From positions 310,001-374,000 of the forward strand of contig NZ_JBLWFK010000003.1 in the NCBI RefSeq assembly GCF_048323675.1: a stretch of DNA of 64,000 bases, read 5' to 3'. Source of the stretch: Mangrovimicrobium sp048323675. Lineage in GTDB: Bacteria; Pseudomonadota; Gammaproteobacteria; Pseudomonadales; Halieaceae. The position numbers and the translations under genes were made by a program. Below, one piece after another: positions 17,774 to 28,679 of the stretch (within the stretch, counting starts at the first letter, position 1; each line of letters opens with the position of its first letter). Under the pieces are notes generated by a model. The model was not told the DNA's origin. It made no database searches and saw only the letters and a program-made list of their open reading frames with translations.

Positions 17774-18695
17774 GGAGCGCCGCGAGAATTTCGTCGGCCC
17801 CCTGGGCCAGCAGTGCTTCGGCGACGCGGACACCGAGTTCCTCCGCTGCGGCGGTCGTACCAGTGGCTTCCGCGCGCAGGATTTCACTGCCGTCAGCGCG
17901 GCCCACCAGGCCGCGCAGGCGCAGTTCGCCACTGGACAGGAGTTCGGCATAGCAGGCTATCGGCACCTCGCAACTGCCCTGCAAGCGCCGGTTCATCGCC
18001 CGCTCGGCAGTTACCCGGGTGGCCGTCGGTGCGTGGTGCAGGGGCGCCAGCAGTTGCAGCAATTCGCGGTCATCCTCGCGCAGTTCTATACCCACGGCAC
18101 CCTGGCCACCGGCGGGCAGGGATTCCTCCGGGCTGATTTGCGCCGCGATACGCGACTCCAGCCCAAGCCGCTTGAGGCCCGCACTGGCCAGGATGATGGC
18201 GTCGTACTCGCCGTCGTCGAGCTTGCGCAGGCGCGTGTTGACGTTGCCGCGCAGGAACTTGACCTGCAGGTCCGGGTGCCGGGCGCGCAACTGGCACTCG
18301 CGGCGCAGGCTGGAGGTTCCCACCACGGCACCCGCCGGCATTGCAGCGAGGCTGGCGTAGTGGTTGCTGACGAAGGCGTCGGTGGGGTCTTCCCGCTCGC
18401 AGATCACACCGAGGCACAGGCCCGGGGGAAACTCCATGGGCACGTCTTTCATCGAATGCACCGCGATATCCGCGCTGTGCTCCAGCAGTGCGGTCTCCAG
18501 TTCCTTGACGAACAGCCCCTTGCCGCCGACCTTGGCCAGCGGGACGTCGAGCAACTGGTCGCCGCGCGAGGTCATACCCAGCAGTTCCACCGCCAGCCCG
18601 GGGTGGGCCCGCTGCAACGCATCGCGCACGAATTCCGCCTGCCACAGGGCCAGCGGGCTCTCCCGGGTGGCGATAACCAGTTTGCGCTGCTGCAT
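17763..18695 (-). CDS. hemC: Hydroxymethylbilane synthase HemC (porphobilinogen deaminase)
   Basis: Joins four porphobilinogen units into hydroxymethylbilane. 310 residues. It has KLVIATRESPLALWQAEFV, the substrate-binding VHSMKDVP, and the cofactor-cysteine loop RRLQGSCEVPIACYA, where the Cys carries the dipyrromethane. First gene of hemC-hemD-hemX-hemY, 66 bases downstream of algR as in Pseudomonas. Confidence 0.97.
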   Translation of the reverse strand: MQQRKLVIATRESPLALWQAEFVRDALQRAHPGLAVELLGMTSRGDQLLDVPLAKVGGKGLFVKELETALLEHSADIAVHSMKDVPMEFPPGLCLGVICEREDPTDAFVSNHYASLAAMPAGAVVGTSSLRRECQLRARHPDLQVKFLRGNVNTRLRKLDDGEYDAIILASAGLKRLGLESRIAAQISPEESLPAGGQGAVGIELREDDRELLQLLAPLHHAPTATRVTAERAMNRRLQGSCEVPIACYAELLSSGELRLRGLVGRADGSEILRAEATGTTAAAEELGVRVAEALLAQGADEILAALHGN

Positions 18696-18761
18696 GTGCG
18701 ATGTCCTCGGATGGCCTGCAAATCGAAAGCGGCGCCATCATACCACTCGACGCGGCTGCCT

Positions 18762-19490
18762 TCAGCGCTGTCCCAGCCGGCGCTTTACCTGGGTCAGCAA
18801 GCGCCGGCTCACCAGCGGCGCGGTAGCGGTGCCCTCCAGCAGTACCCGCCACTGGCCGTCGTCTGTCCGCTCCAGCCCGCGCACGAAGGCCACCCCGACC
18901 AGGGCATTGCGGTGCACGCGCAGGAAGCGCTCACCGAACTCTTCCTCGAGGTCCTTGAGGGTATCCGGAAGTAACAGTTCGCCGCGGTCGGAAATCGCAG
19001 TGACGTATTTCTGTTCGGCGACGAAACAGCGCACCTGGTCCACCGGCAGGGTTTCCAGGCCGCGATGGGTATGGCAGCTGATCACACTGCGGCAGCTGTC
19101 CTGGTCGCTGCGCAGGCTGGCCAGTTGCAGGCGATTCACCCGCCCCGCCGCCGCCAGCGCTTTTTCCAGCTCCGCCTCGCGCACCGGTTTGAGCAGATAG
19201 GCTACCGCGTGGTTTTCCAGGGCCTGCATCGCATACTCGTCGTAGGCAGTGCAGAAGATGATGGCCGGCGGCTCGGCCAGTTCGGCACTGCGCGCGGCGA
19301 CCTCGATGCCGTCGAGACCGGGCATGCGGATATCCAGCAACAGCAGGTCCGGCTCGGCATCCCGCAGCGCAGCCAGCGCGGCTTCCCCGTCGTGCGCTTC
19401 GATGGCCTGGTCTTGCGGCCGCAGGCGCGCCAGCAGGCGGATGAGGCGCTGCCGCGCCAGGGGCTCGTCGTCGACGACCAGGATCTTCAC
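18762..19490 (-). CDS. algR: LytTR-type response regulator AlgR
   Basis: 242 residues. The receiver domain has the acidic pair VVDDE, phosphoacceptor Asp53 (LLLLDIRMPG), and the conserved Lys in YLLKPVRE. A LytTR DNA-binding domain follows (about 140-240, LFVAEQKYVTAIS is replaced here by CFVAEQKYVTAIS). It overlaps the algZ end by four bases. In Pseudomonas AlgR controls alginate, twitching and other genes; target genes here cannot be inferred. Confidence 0.93.
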   Translation of the reverse strand: MKILVVDDEPLARQRLIRLLARLRPQDQAIEAHDGEAALAALRDAEPDLLLLDIRMPGLDGIEVAARSAELAEPPAIIFCTAYDEYAMQALENHAVAYLLKPVREAELEKALAAAGRVNRLQLASLRSDQDSCRSVISCHTHRGLETLPVDQVRCFVAEQKYVTAISDRGELLLPDTLKDLEEEFGERFLRVHRNALVGVAFVRGLERTDDGQWRVLLEGTATAPLVSRRLLTQVKRRLGQR

Positions 19491-20545
19491 GGCCGCACCA
19501 CCGGGGAATATTCGAGCTCCACGCGAAAGCGGTCGTCCTCGCGCACGGCCCGAAGAGCCGCGTCGGCGCCAAACGTGGCGCGCAAGCGTTCGGCGATATT
19601 TGCCAGGGCCATGCGGTTGCCGGCGGCGCCATCAGTATTTCCGGCGACCGGGTTCTCAACAACGACCCGGACCCGGTCGTCCTGGCGCGCCAGGGCAATA
19701 CGGATACAGCCCCCCGCGGGAATCCGGGCGACACCGTGATAGACCGCGTTTTCGACCAGCGGCTGCAAGAGCAGGCTGGGCATCAGCGCATCGACAACAT
19801 CGCCCTCCACCTGCCAGTCCACCTGCAAGCGCTCGCCCAGGCGCAATTCCTCGATGTCCAGGTAGATCTGGCACAGGCGCAATTCGTCGGCCACGGTGGT
19901 ATCGCTCTCCGCCTCCTTGAGACTGGCGCGAAACAGCTCCGCAAGGTCCTCCACGGAGCGCTCCGCTTTCACCGGCTGCGAGTCAATCAGGCTGGCGATG
20001 GTATTGAGGGTATTGAAGAGGAAATGCGGGCGGATGCGCGCCCGCAGGGAATCCAGCCTGGACTGTATTTCCAGTTTTTCCTGGTGGCGCAGCTGTTGCT
20101 GGAGATAGAAATACCTGAGGGCTATACCGGCGCAGACCGTGGCCAGCAGGATATTGCGCAGCAGCCACCAGCCACCCAGGCCGAAACCCTGCAACCAGGG
20201 CAGCCAGCGAATACTGGCAAGGCTGACCAGCGCGGTCACCAGGGCGACCACCGCCATGCTGGCGACCGTGACCAGCGCCACTGAAAAACGGCTGAAACTG
20301 CGCCGTGCAAGACACAGCACCATCGCGCTACCCAGGCTGATCCACTGCACGATCAGCGAGGTGGTGGCGAGCAAGCCCCAGTCGAACCGGGGCAGGCCGC
20401 TCTCGGCCAGGACATAGGCCAGCACCAACAGCTCGGACAGCAGCACCAGCATGAACACCGGCCGCGGACCGCACAGATCGGGAATGAAAAAGTCGCCGGT
20501 GGCAGTCTCGCCGCCCCGCCGTTTATCCTTATGCGGAGACCCCAT
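19487..20545 (-). CDS. algZ: Sensor histidine kinase AlgZ/FimS (LytS-like)
   Basis: 352 residues from the ATG at 20545. It has several hydrophobic segments in the first half (about 30-160). A cytoplasmic kinase part follows, with the HisKA_7TM-less LytS-type phosphoacceptor region IRPHFLFNTLNTIASLID and the ATPase N-box LLLQPLVENAVYHGV. The glycine boxes are short, as usual for this group. The partner is AlgR, overlapping at the 3' end. Divergent from argH across 107 bases. Confidence 0.92.
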   Translation of the reverse strand: MGSPHKDKRRGGETATGDFFIPDLCGPRPVFMLVLLSELLVLAYVLAESGLPRFDWGLLATTSLIVQWISLGSAMVLCLARRSFSRFSVALVTVASMAVVALVTALVSLASIRWLPWLQGFGLGGWWLLRNILLATVCAGIALRYFYLQQQLRHQEKLEIQSRLDSLRARIRPHFLFNTLNTIASLIDSQPVKAERSVEDLAELFRASLKEAESDTTVADELRLCQIYLDIEELRLGERLQVDWQVEGDVVDALMPSLLLQPLVENAVYHGVARIPAGGCIRIALARQDDRVRVVVENPVAGNTDGAAGNRMALANIAERLRATFGADAALRAVREDDRFRVELEYSPVVRP

Positions 20546-20652
20546 GTATTCGTTTCCGCGCCCACATAGCTGATATACTTGCACCCCTTTCCGGCCCGGA
20601 CAAGCCCAAAAAGTCACCGTCCAGCGGCCAGCGATCAACAACAGGATTTCAA

Positions 20653-22046
<1,394 letters not shown>

Positions 22047-22050
<4 letters not shown>

Positions 22051-23045
22051 TCCCGGGAGCTGCCGCCGGCAGCGCCGCCGGGCCGGTAGCGCAGGCCCAG
22101 CTGGAAGGTGACGTCGGGGGCAGTTTCCACCCGGATGTCCTCAACAACACTGAACTCCAGCGCCCAATCAGGCGCTGGTCGCCAGCGCACCCCGCCACTC
22201 AACATCACACTGTCGTCACCCAGTGCGGGAATTTCGCTGTCCGCGACTGCCGCGTGGGAATCGAGCTGCCCGAGGAGTGCCCAGGCGGGAGCCAGCCGCC
22301 ACTCCAGGCCGAGGCCGGCAAACCACAGGTCGCGCTGCTGGATGCGCTCGATCATGGCGCTGTTTCCCGCGTAGAGGTAGCCCCCCTGGCCGTACCAGTG
22401 GAGCATGCCCGCGCTCCCCAGCACTCCATCCACCTGCACTGCCAGGTAGATGTCATCGCTGCCGCTGCCGAGAAATTCGTCGTCATCAGCCAGGCTGAAT
22501 TTGTAGCCCAGTGACAGCAGCGCGCCCAGATTTTCGCCGGCAATGAGCTGTCGGCTGACCGACAGCGTGGGATCACCCGGGCCGGCAGCGTCGTCCTCGA
22601 GGAGAAACCCGCCCTGCCCCTGGTAGCCATAGAGCAACTCATCGCGCGGCGCGACGGAGCGCCCGCCGTCGCTCATGCCCCAGAAGTCGTGCCAGCCATC
22701 AATGCTGCTGTCGAGGAAGCCGCCGCTGTGGCGCAGCCACGGCAATTCCAGCCGCAGGTCCCAGTCGCGATAGAAGCCGTATTGCAGCGTTAGCGCCAGG
22801 CGGTCTGTCTCGCCGTCGAGATGCAGTCGCTCGCCGCCGTGTCCGTCATCGATATAGTGGCTGGCGATGGCGCCGAAAAGGCCCAGTTCCAACTGCCCTT
22901 CCGGGAGGACCAGGGCAGCGCGTTGCACGGGCAGGCCAAACAGGCCGGATACCGGCCCCAGATCCCTGACATACAGGGGTTCGGCCGCCAGCGGACACGC
23001 CATACACCCCAGCGTGACCAGCAGTACGCGCGCGCGCCCGTTCAT
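22047..23045 (-). CDS. DUF3187 family putative outer-membrane protein
   Basis: 332 residues with a signal peptide (ending about LAAEP, after CMACPLAA). The mature part alternates hydrophobic and polar residues with many aromatic strand ends (LALTLQYGFYRDWDLRLELPW, LGLEWRLAPAWALLGQLDSH), ending in a beta-barrel-like LGLRYRP. Fits DUF3187. Function unknown. It overlaps the cyaY stop by four bases (ATGA), so both come from one transcript. Confidence 0.85.
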
Positions 23046-23365
23046 AGCCAGCGGAACTCGACGCCACCCTGGGTTTGCATTTCCAGCACCACGAAGGGGC
23101 GGAACAGTGTGCCGTCACGGGTGTTGCGCCAGTCGCCCGCGGTCTCGTCGAACTCGAAGTGGTAACCGCCGGAACGTGTGGCCAGCCACAACTGCTGTAC
23201 CGGCGGCTGGCGGCTGAACACCATGCTGGTGCCGTTCTCGAAGGTCACGTTGAGTACGCCGCCTCCGGTCTCGTAATCGAGATCGCTGTCCAGCGCGTCC
23301 AGCGCCTCCTCGATGGCCGTGTAGACCGCTTCCACCCGCTCGTCGTAGGTGCTGTTGTCACTCAC
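23042..23365 (-). CDS. cyaY: Iron donor protein CyaY (bacterial frataxin)
   Basis: Frataxin homolog that binds iron and modulates the cysteine desulfurase in Fe-S cluster assembly. 107 residues from the GTG at 23365, starting MSDNSTYDERVEAVYTAIEEALD, with the acidic first helix (iron site). The strand core VLNVTFENGTSMVFSRQPPVQQLWLA and GGYHFEF is the frataxin signature. An upstream extension to 23452 is possible in frame but unlike the family. Divergent from lptM. Confidence 0.93.
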   Translation of the reverse strand: MSDNSTYDERVEAVYTAIEEALDALDSDLDYETGGGVLNVTFENGTSMVFSRQPPVQQLWLATRSGGYHFEFDETAGDWRNTRDGTLFRPFVVLEMQTQGGVEFRWL

Positions 23366-23466
23366 CGATTCTACCCCCTGCTTAACAAGGTGATGATCAT
23401 AAGGGCTGCTCGCACCGCTGACTACCGGCGGGTATAATCGCCGCTTTGTCATTTCCGGGAGCCCGC

Positions 23467-23670
23467 ATGCGCACGCTCATTCCACTGATGCTTCTGATCC
23501 CGCTCGCCGGTTGCGGCCAGACCGGGGCACTGTACATGCCGGGAGAGGCGCCCAGCGCACAGGTACCGGGCGAGGAAACGCCGAGCCTGGAAACCCTGGA
23601 AGCCGAAAACACGGAAGCTCTCGACGTGGAGAACGTTGGCGCACCCGAGACTACCGACCAGCAGGATTGA
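23467..23670 (+). CDS. lptM: LPS translocon maturation lipoprotein LptM (YifL)
   Basis: Small lipoprotein that in E. coli helps LptD assembly. 67 residues: signal peptide with lipobox LAGC, lipidated Cys16, then the near-invariant GQTGALYMP motif (family GQKGPLYxP), and an acidic unstructured tail rich in Glu/Thr. The ATG at 23467 is preceded by GGGAG. Adjacent to lysA (9 bases), the standard location of this gene in gammaproteobacteria. Confidence 0.93.
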   Translation: MRTLIPLMLLIPLAGCGQTGALYMPGEAPSAQVPGEETPSLETLEAENTEALDVENVGAPETTDQQD

Positions 23671-23679
23671 ACCCCGACC

Positions 23680-24930
23680 ATGGACTGTTTTAGTTATCGC
23701 GGCGCTGAACTTTACGCCGAGGACACGCCGGTTGAAGCCATCGTGGAACGCTTTGGCACACCCTGTTACATCTACTCCCGCAAGGCGCTGGAAACCGCGC
23801 TGGCGGAATACCAGTCGGCGCTCGCCGGCTGCGACCACCTGGTCTGCTATGCAGTGAAGGCCAATTCCAACCTGGCCGTGCTGGATATCCTGGCCCGCCA
23901 GGGCGCCGGTTTCGACATCGTTTCCCGCGGCGAGTTGGAGCGCGTCATCGCCGCCGGCGGTGACCCGGCAAAGGTGGTGTTCTCCGGTGTCGGCAAGCGT
24001 CCGGAGGAAATGGCCTTTGCCCTCGAACAGGACATTGCCTGCTTCAACGTCGAATCCGCTGCTGAACTGGAAGTGCTGGCCGCGGTGGCAGCAGAAATGG
24101 GCAAGGTTGCGCCGGTGTCGGTGCGGGTCAACCCGGATGTGGACGCCAAAACGCACCCCTACATTTCCACTGGCCTCAAGGAAAACAAGTTCGGGGTCAC
24201 CGTGGAAGAGGCGCGCCAGGTCTACCGCCGGGCGGCGCAACTGGACAGCATCGCGGTGGTGGGTATCGACTGCCATATTGGTTCCCAGCTCACCGAGATC
24301 AGCCCCTTCATCGATGCCCTGCGCCGCCTGCTGGCCCTGGTGGACGAACTCGCCGGGGACGGTATCGAACTGCGGCACCTCGATCTCGGCGGCGGTCTCG
24401 GCGTCCGCTACGCGGATGAAACCCCGCCTGCGGTGGCCGATTACATCGCGGCAATTCGCCGGGAACTCGGTGAGCGCCAGGTCAAGCTGGTGTTCGAACC
24501 GGGCCGCTCGATCGCCGCCAACGCCGGCCTGCTGGTAACCCGGGTGGAATACCTGAAGCCCACGCCGGCGCACAATTTCGCCCTGGTCGACGCCGCCATG
24601 AACGACCTCCTGCGCCCCTCGCTGTACCAGGCGTGGATGGATATCCAGCCGGTCCGGCACAGGGACGGCAGCGAGGACGCCAGCTGGGACGTGGTCGGCC
24701 CGGTGTGCGAGACCGGGGATTTCCTCGGCAAGGCGCGGCAACTGCGACTCGAAGCGGGCGACCTGCTCGCGGTGTCCGGCGCCGGCGCCTACGGCTTTAC
24801 CATGAGCTCCAATTACAACAGCCGCCCCCGCGCGCCGGAAATCATCGTCGATGGCGCGTCGATCCACTGTGCCCGCGAACGCGAAACCATCGCCGATCTC
24901 ATGCGCGGTGAACACCGGCTACCCGACTGA
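23680..24930 (+). CDS. lysA: Diaminopimelate decarboxylase LysA
   Basis: PLP enzyme converting meso-diaminopimelate to lysine. 416 residues. The PLP lysine is in CYAVKANSN. HIGSQ, LDLGGGLGVRY, EPGRSI and the active-site loop GPVCETGDF are all present. First enzyme of a run with dapF, which makes its meso-substrate. No leader structure resembling a lysine riboswitch is visible upstream, where only lptM lies. Confidence 0.97.
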   Translation: MDCFSYRGAELYAEDTPVEAIVERFGTPCYIYSRKALETALAEYQSALAGCDHLVCYAVKANSNLAVLDILARQGAGFDIVSRGELERVIAAGGDPAKVVFSGVGKRPEEMAFALEQDIACFNVESAAELEVLAAVAAEMGKVAPVSVRVNPDVDAKTHPYISTGLKENKFGVTVEEARQVYRRAAQLDSIAVVGIDCHIGSQLTEISPFIDALRRLLALVDELAGDGIELRHLDLGGGLGVRYADETPPAVADYIAAIRRELGERQVKLVFEPGRSIAANAGLLVTRVEYLKPTPAHNFALVDAAMNDLLRPSLYQAWMDIQPVRHRDGSEDASWDVVGPVCETGDFLGKARQLRLEAGDLLAVSGAGAYGFTMSSNYNSRPRAPEIIVDGASIHCARERETIADLMRGEHRLPD

Positions 24931-24938
24931 GCGCGACC

Positions 24939-25769
24939 ATGTTGCTGAAATTCACCAAAATGCACGGGGCGGGCAACGACTTTGTCGTTATCGACCTGGT
25001 CACCCAGCGCTGCAAACTGCGCTCCCAGGACATCCGCAAGCTCGCGGACCGTCACCTCGGGGTGGGCTGCGACCAGGTGCTGATCGTCGAGCCGCCGGGC
25101 AGTCCCGATGTCGATTTCCGCTACCGCATCTTCAATGCCGATGGCAAGGAAGTGGAACAGTGCGGCAACGGCGCACGCTGTTTCGCCCGTTTTGTGCGTG
25201 AGAAAAAACTCACCCGCAAGCGGGTGATCTCGGTGGAAACCAGCGCCGGGGTGATTGAACTGCGCGTGCGCGACAACCACCAGGTCGAAGTGGACATGGG
25301 CGTGCCGATTTTCGAACCCGGCCGGGTGCCCTTTCAGGCCGGGGAACGCGCGGATAGCTATCCCCTGAAAATCAACGACGACACACTGGAATTCGGCGTC
25401 CTGTCCATGGGCAATCCGCACGCCGTACTGACCGTGGACAATGTCGATACCGTCGATATCCAGCGCCTGGGACCGCTCATCGAGAACCACCCGCGCTTCC
25501 CGCGCCGGGTCAATGCCGGATTCATGCAGCTGGTCTCGGAGAGTGAGATCCGCCTGCGGGTGTTCGAGCGTGGCGCCGGGGAAACCCTCGCCTGCGGTAC
25601 CGGGGCCTGCGCCGCGGTCGTGCACGGTATTTCCCGCGGTTGGCTCAAAGGTACCGTGACAGTCCACCTCCCGGGCGGTAAGCTTTCCATATCCTGGGCA
25701 GGCGAAGGACAATCGGTGAAGATGACCGGCCCCACTGCCCTTGTCTTCGAGGGGACGATAAAAATCTGA
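24939..25769 (+). CDS. dapF: Diaminopimelate epimerase DapF
   Basis: Converts LL- to meso-diaminopimelate for lysine and peptidoglycan. 276 residues. The two catalytic cysteines are seen in EQCGNGARC and LACGTGACA. FTKMHGAGNDFVVID is the invariant opening. Eight bases after lysA. Confidence 0.97.
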   Translation: MLLKFTKMHGAGNDFVVIDLVTQRCKLRSQDIRKLADRHLGVGCDQVLIVEPPGSPDVDFRYRIFNADGKEVEQCGNGARCFARFVREKKLTRKRVISVETSAGVIELRVRDNHQVEVDMGVPIFEPGRVPFQAGERADSYPLKINDDTLEFGVLSMGNPHAVLTVDNVDTVDIQRLGPLIENHPRFPRRVNAGFMQLVSESEIRLRVFERGAGETLACGTGACAAVVHGISRGWLKGTVTVHLPGGKLSISWAGEGQSVKMTGPTALVFEGTIKI

Positions 25770-25809
25770 GGGCTGCGAACCAGCACTCATCACACCATTG
25801 GAGTGGACG

Positions 25810-26511
25810 ATGGCAGCAGGAAACGAGCAGGCCCAGGCCACTGACGCGATGTCAGGCCTGAACGAAGAGACCGTGCGCGAGTACCTCAAGGAAAACCCGG
25901 ATTTTCTCCAGCGCAATCCGGACATGCTCGACCACCTGCACATCTCCCACGCCTCCGGTAGCGCCATCTCCCTGGTGGAGAAACAGGTCAGTGTGTTGCG
26001 CGAGCGCAACGTGGAAATGCGCCACCGGCTCAGCCACCTGACCGCCAACGCGCGGGAAAACGATCGCCTCTACGCCCACACCCGCGCCACGGTGCTGGCC
26101 ATGCTAGACGCCCGGGACATCGCCGGCCTCAATGGCGCCTTCAACCGGGCGATGAAAAATGACTTCAAGGTCGAGCACGCCAGCCTGATCCTGTTCGGTG
26201 ATCCGCCGGGTGCCGACGGATGCCGCCTGGACACCCTGGAGCGCGCGCGCATCGAGGTCGGCGCCCTGATCCGCAGCCACAAACCGGTCTGCGGGGTGCT
26301 GCGCGAGGAGGAACTGCGCTACCTCTTTCCCAACGCCGAAGGCGTGGGCTCAGCGGCCCTGATGCCGCTGGTGGACGGCGAGGAAATGGGCCTGATCGCG
26401 GTCGGCAGTTCCGATCCACACCGCTACACCACCAGTACCGGCACCCTGTTCCTGGCGCACCTTGCCGATATCATCGTACGGTTGCTGCCCAGGCTGCAGC
26501 GCTGCGACTGA
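25810..26511 (+). CDS. DUF484 family protein
   Basis: 233 residues. Starts with an alpha-helical segment (VREYLKENPDFLQRNPDMLDHLHI), then a coiled-coil (LVEKQVSVLRERNVEMRHRLSHL), then a GAF-like domain. This is the DUF484 (YigA) family found between dapF and xerC across gammaproteobacteria; no function is established. ATG 25810 has a GGAG before it; TTG 25798 is an alternative. It is separated from xerC by one base. Confidence 0.92.
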   Translation: MAAGNEQAQATDAMSGLNEETVREYLKENPDFLQRNPDMLDHLHISHASGSAISLVEKQVSVLRERNVEMRHRLSHLTANARENDRLYAHTRATVLAMLDARDIAGLNGAFNRAMKNDFKVEHASLILFGDPPGADGCRLDTLERARIEVGALIRSHKPVCGVLREEELRYLFPNAEGVGSAALMPLVDGEEMGLIAVGSSDPHRYTTSTGTLFLAHLADIIVRLLPRLQRCD

Positions 26512-26512
26512 C

Positions 26513-27427
26513 ATGTCCCCGGCGCTGCAGCAATCCCGCGACGCCTTTCTCGACTACCTGCGGGATGTACGCCAGGTTTCGCCACATACCCGGGAGGGCT
26601 ACCGCCGGGACCTGCAATCCCTGCAGTCCCACTGTGAGCAACTCGGCCGCGACCGGCCCGGCGCCATCATCGAAGCTGACATTCGCAGCTGGGTGAGCCA
26701 GATGCACCGGCGCGGCGTCGCCGCGACCAGCATCCAGCGCGCGCTGTCAGCCGCCCGTTCCTGGTTCAATTACCTGGGCCGCAGCGAGGGCGAGAAACAC
26801 AATCCCGCAGCCGCGGTCCAGGCGCCGCGCAAGCCGCGCAAGCTGCCGAAAACCCTCGATGCGGACCAGGTGGACCGCTATCTCGAATTCAACCGCAAGG
26901 ACCCACTCGCCCTGCGCGACCGGGCGATTGCGGAACTCTTCTACTCCTCCGGGTTGCGCCTGGCGGAGCTCACGGCGATCAATATCGATGACCTCGACCG
27001 CCACTCCCAGTTGGTGACCGTGACCGGCAAGGGCCGCAAGACCCGCACGGTACCCGTTGGCCGCACCGCCCTGGGCGCTATCGATGACTGGCTCGCGGTG
27101 CGCAATCCCGCGGCGGATGACCCCGACGCGGCGCGGGCACTGTTCCTCAGCCACCGCGGCGCGCGCATCAGCCGCCGCAGTGTGCAGGATCGCCTGCGCA
27201 TCCAGGGCCTGCGCTCCGGGATGCACCAGAATGTACACCCCCACATGCTGCGCCATTCCTTTGCCAGCCACATGCTGGAATCCTCGGGCGACCTGCGGGC
27301 AGTGCAGGAAATGCTCGGGCACGCAAACATCTCCACCACCCAGATCTACACCCACCTGGACTTCCAGCACCTGGCCAAAGTCTACGACAGCGCCCACCCG
27401 CGGGCCCGGCGCAAGGGCGGCAAGTAA
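26513..27427 (+). CDS. xerC: Tyrosine recombinase XerC
   Basis: Resolves chromosome dimers at dif together with XerD. 304 residues. N-terminal SAM-like core-binding domain (SRDAFLDYLRDVRQVSPHT), then the catalytic domain with Arg in SSGLRLAELT, the HMLRHSFASHML box (His-x-x-Arg) and the nucleophile Tyr in TTQIYTHLD. It sits in the dapF-DUF484-xerC-HAD order seen in E. coli and Pseudomonas, so it is the housekeeping recombinase, not an integron or phage integrase. Confidence 0.96.
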   Translation: MSPALQQSRDAFLDYLRDVRQVSPHTREGYRRDLQSLQSHCEQLGRDRPGAIIEADIRSWVSQMHRRGVAATSIQRALSAARSWFNYLGRSEGEKHNPAAAVQAPRKPRKLPKTLDADQVDRYLEFNRKDPLALRDRAIAELFYSSGLRLAELTAINIDDLDRHSQLVTVTGKGRKTRTVPVGRTALGAIDDWLAVRNPAADDPDAARALFLSHRGARISRRSVQDRLRIQGLRSGMHQNVHPHMLRHSFASHMLESSGDLRAVQEMLGHANISTTQIYTHLDFQHLAKVYDSAHPRARRKGGK

Positions 27428-28143
27428 TGGGTATACGGGTCATCACCTTCGACCTGGACAACACGCTGTGGGACGTCGACCCGGTGCTGTTGCGCGCGGA
27501 ACAGGCCCAGCGCGAGTGGTTGCTGCAACACCGCCCCGGCGCGATCGACGCTTACGACCACCAGCGCCTGTGGGAATTCAAGCAGTCAGTCTGGCGCCGC
27601 CATCCGGGCCTGTTGCACGATGTTTCCGCCATGCGCCGGCAGATGTTACTGGAATTGCAACTGGCGGCGGGCTTCTCCACCAGCGAGGCCCAGGCGGGTT
27701 CCGAGCAGGCCTTTGCGATTTTCCTGGAGGAACGCCAGCGGGTTGAGCTGTATGCGGAGGCCCTGGACATTCTCAGGGCGCTCGCCGGGCGCTATACCCT
27801 GGGCGCCCTGACTAACGGCAACGCGGACGTCTTCAAGACCGATGCCGCCGAGTATTTCGATTTCGCCTTCCTGGCGGAACAGGTCGGCGCCAGCAAACCG
27901 GCGCCGGACATGTTCCTGGCCGCGCTGGAAACCAGCGGGGTAAATGCGGAAGAAGTAGTACATGTGGGCGACAACCCCGAACACGACATCGCCGGGGCCC
28001 GGGCCATGGGCATGTACACGGTCTGGATCAACACCCAGGGCGAAGACTGGCCGGGCGGCCGGCGCGCAGACCGTGAAATCACCTCACTGACCGAGCTTCC
28101 CGCGGCCATAGACAGCCTCGACAGTCGCGACGCCGTAACCTGA
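27427..28143 (+). CDS. yigB: HAD-family phosphatase (YigB-like)
   Basis: 238 residues of the haloacid dehalogenase superfamily. Motif I is FDLDNTLW (nucleophile Asp9, acid/base Asp11), motif II LTNGN, motif III Lys in SKPAPDMF, motif IV HVGDNPEHDI. E. coli YigB dephosphorylates FMN; position after xerC and sequence support orthology, substrate is inferred. ATG overlaps the xerC TAA by one base. Confidence 0.88.
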   Translation: MGIRVITFDLDNTLWDVDPVLLRAEQAQREWLLQHRPGAIDAYDHQRLWEFKQSVWRRHPGLLHDVSAMRRQMLLELQLAAGFSTSEAQAGSEQAFAIFLEERQRVELYAEALDILRALAGRYTLGALTNGNADVFKTDAAEYFDFAFLAEQVGASKPAPDMFLAALETSGVNAEEVVHVGDNPEHDIAGARAMGMYTVWINTQGEDWPGGRRADREITSLTELPAAIDSLDSRDAVT

Positions 28144-28190
28144 ATCCCGATTCCGCGCCTGTTCAGCCCCGAACGGCCAGGCCAGCCCGG

Positions 28191-28529
28191 CTAGATGGCG
28201 TTCTCACCGGTCTCGCCGGTGCGGATACGCACGACCTGCTCAAGAGGCATGACGAAAATCTTGCCGTCGCCGATCTTGCCACTGTTGGCGGTCTCGGTAA
28301 TGGCCTCGATGACCTTGTCCACATCCTCGTCGGCGAGCGCTATTTCCAGCTTCACCTTGGGCAGGAAATCCACGACGTATTCAGCGCCTCGGTACAACTC
28401 GGTATGCCCCTTCTGGCGGCCAAAGCCCTTGACCTCGGTGACGGACATGCCCTGCACACCGATCTGGGACAGCGCGGCGCGCACGTCATCCAGTTTGAAG
28501 GGTTTGATGATGGCGGTAACCAGTTTCAT
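28191..28529 (-). CDS. glnK: P-II nitrogen regulator GlnK (copy 2, after amtB)
   Basis: 112-residue trimeric P-II signal protein. T-loop with the uridylylation Tyr51 (GHTELYRGAEY), B-loop TGKIGDGK equivalent (SGKIGDGKIFV), and the C-loop RIRTGE. By eye about three quarters identical to the copy at 30004. It reads downstream of amtB but is separated from it by an intrinsic terminator and has a good sigma-70-like promoter of its own (28559-28587). AAGGAG lies six bases before its ATG. It may act as the constitutive P-II (GlnB role). Confidence 0.95.
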   Translation of the reverse strand: MKLVTAIIKPFKLDDVRAALSQIGVQGMSVTEVKGFGRQKGHTELYRGAEYVVDFLPKVKLEIALADEDVDKVIEAITETANSGKIGDGKIFVMPLEQVVRIRTGETGENAI

Positions 28530-28558
28530 TTATTGATCTCCTTGCTTGAGGCGCCCTC

Positions 28559-28587
28559 ATCATAGGGGGAAACCCACGGAGAGTAAA
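28559..28587 (-). promoter_or_regulatory. Sigma-70-like promoter for glnK copy 2
   Basis: Read on the minus strand: TTTACT (28582-28587), exactly 17 bases, then TATGAT (28559-28564), 5 of 6 to the -10 consensus. It lies between the amtB terminator and the glnK start about 30 bases downstream. This would let glnK be expressed without the nitrogen-controlled operon promoter. Confidence 0.5.
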
Positions 28588-28616
28588 TTCACCTGGTTTG
28601 CGACAATTGATCGCCT

Positions 28617-28643
28617 GAAAAAAAAGGGGGCCAAAAGGCCCCC
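28617..28643 (-). terminator. Rho-independent terminator after amtB
   Basis: On the minus strand GGGGGCC, loop TTTT, GGCCCCC, followed by a run of at least eight Ts. The 7-bp stem is perfect. It lies 37 bases after the amtB stop and before glnK copy 2. Confidence 0.85.
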
Positions 28644-28679
28644 AAGTACACGCATTTAACAATGCGCCCGCAAGATGGT

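Noticed and set aside
26513..27427. XerC considered as phage or integron integrase
   Set aside because: Location dapF-DUF484-xerC-HAD and sequence are those of the housekeeping recombinase; no att repeats or cassettes nearby.
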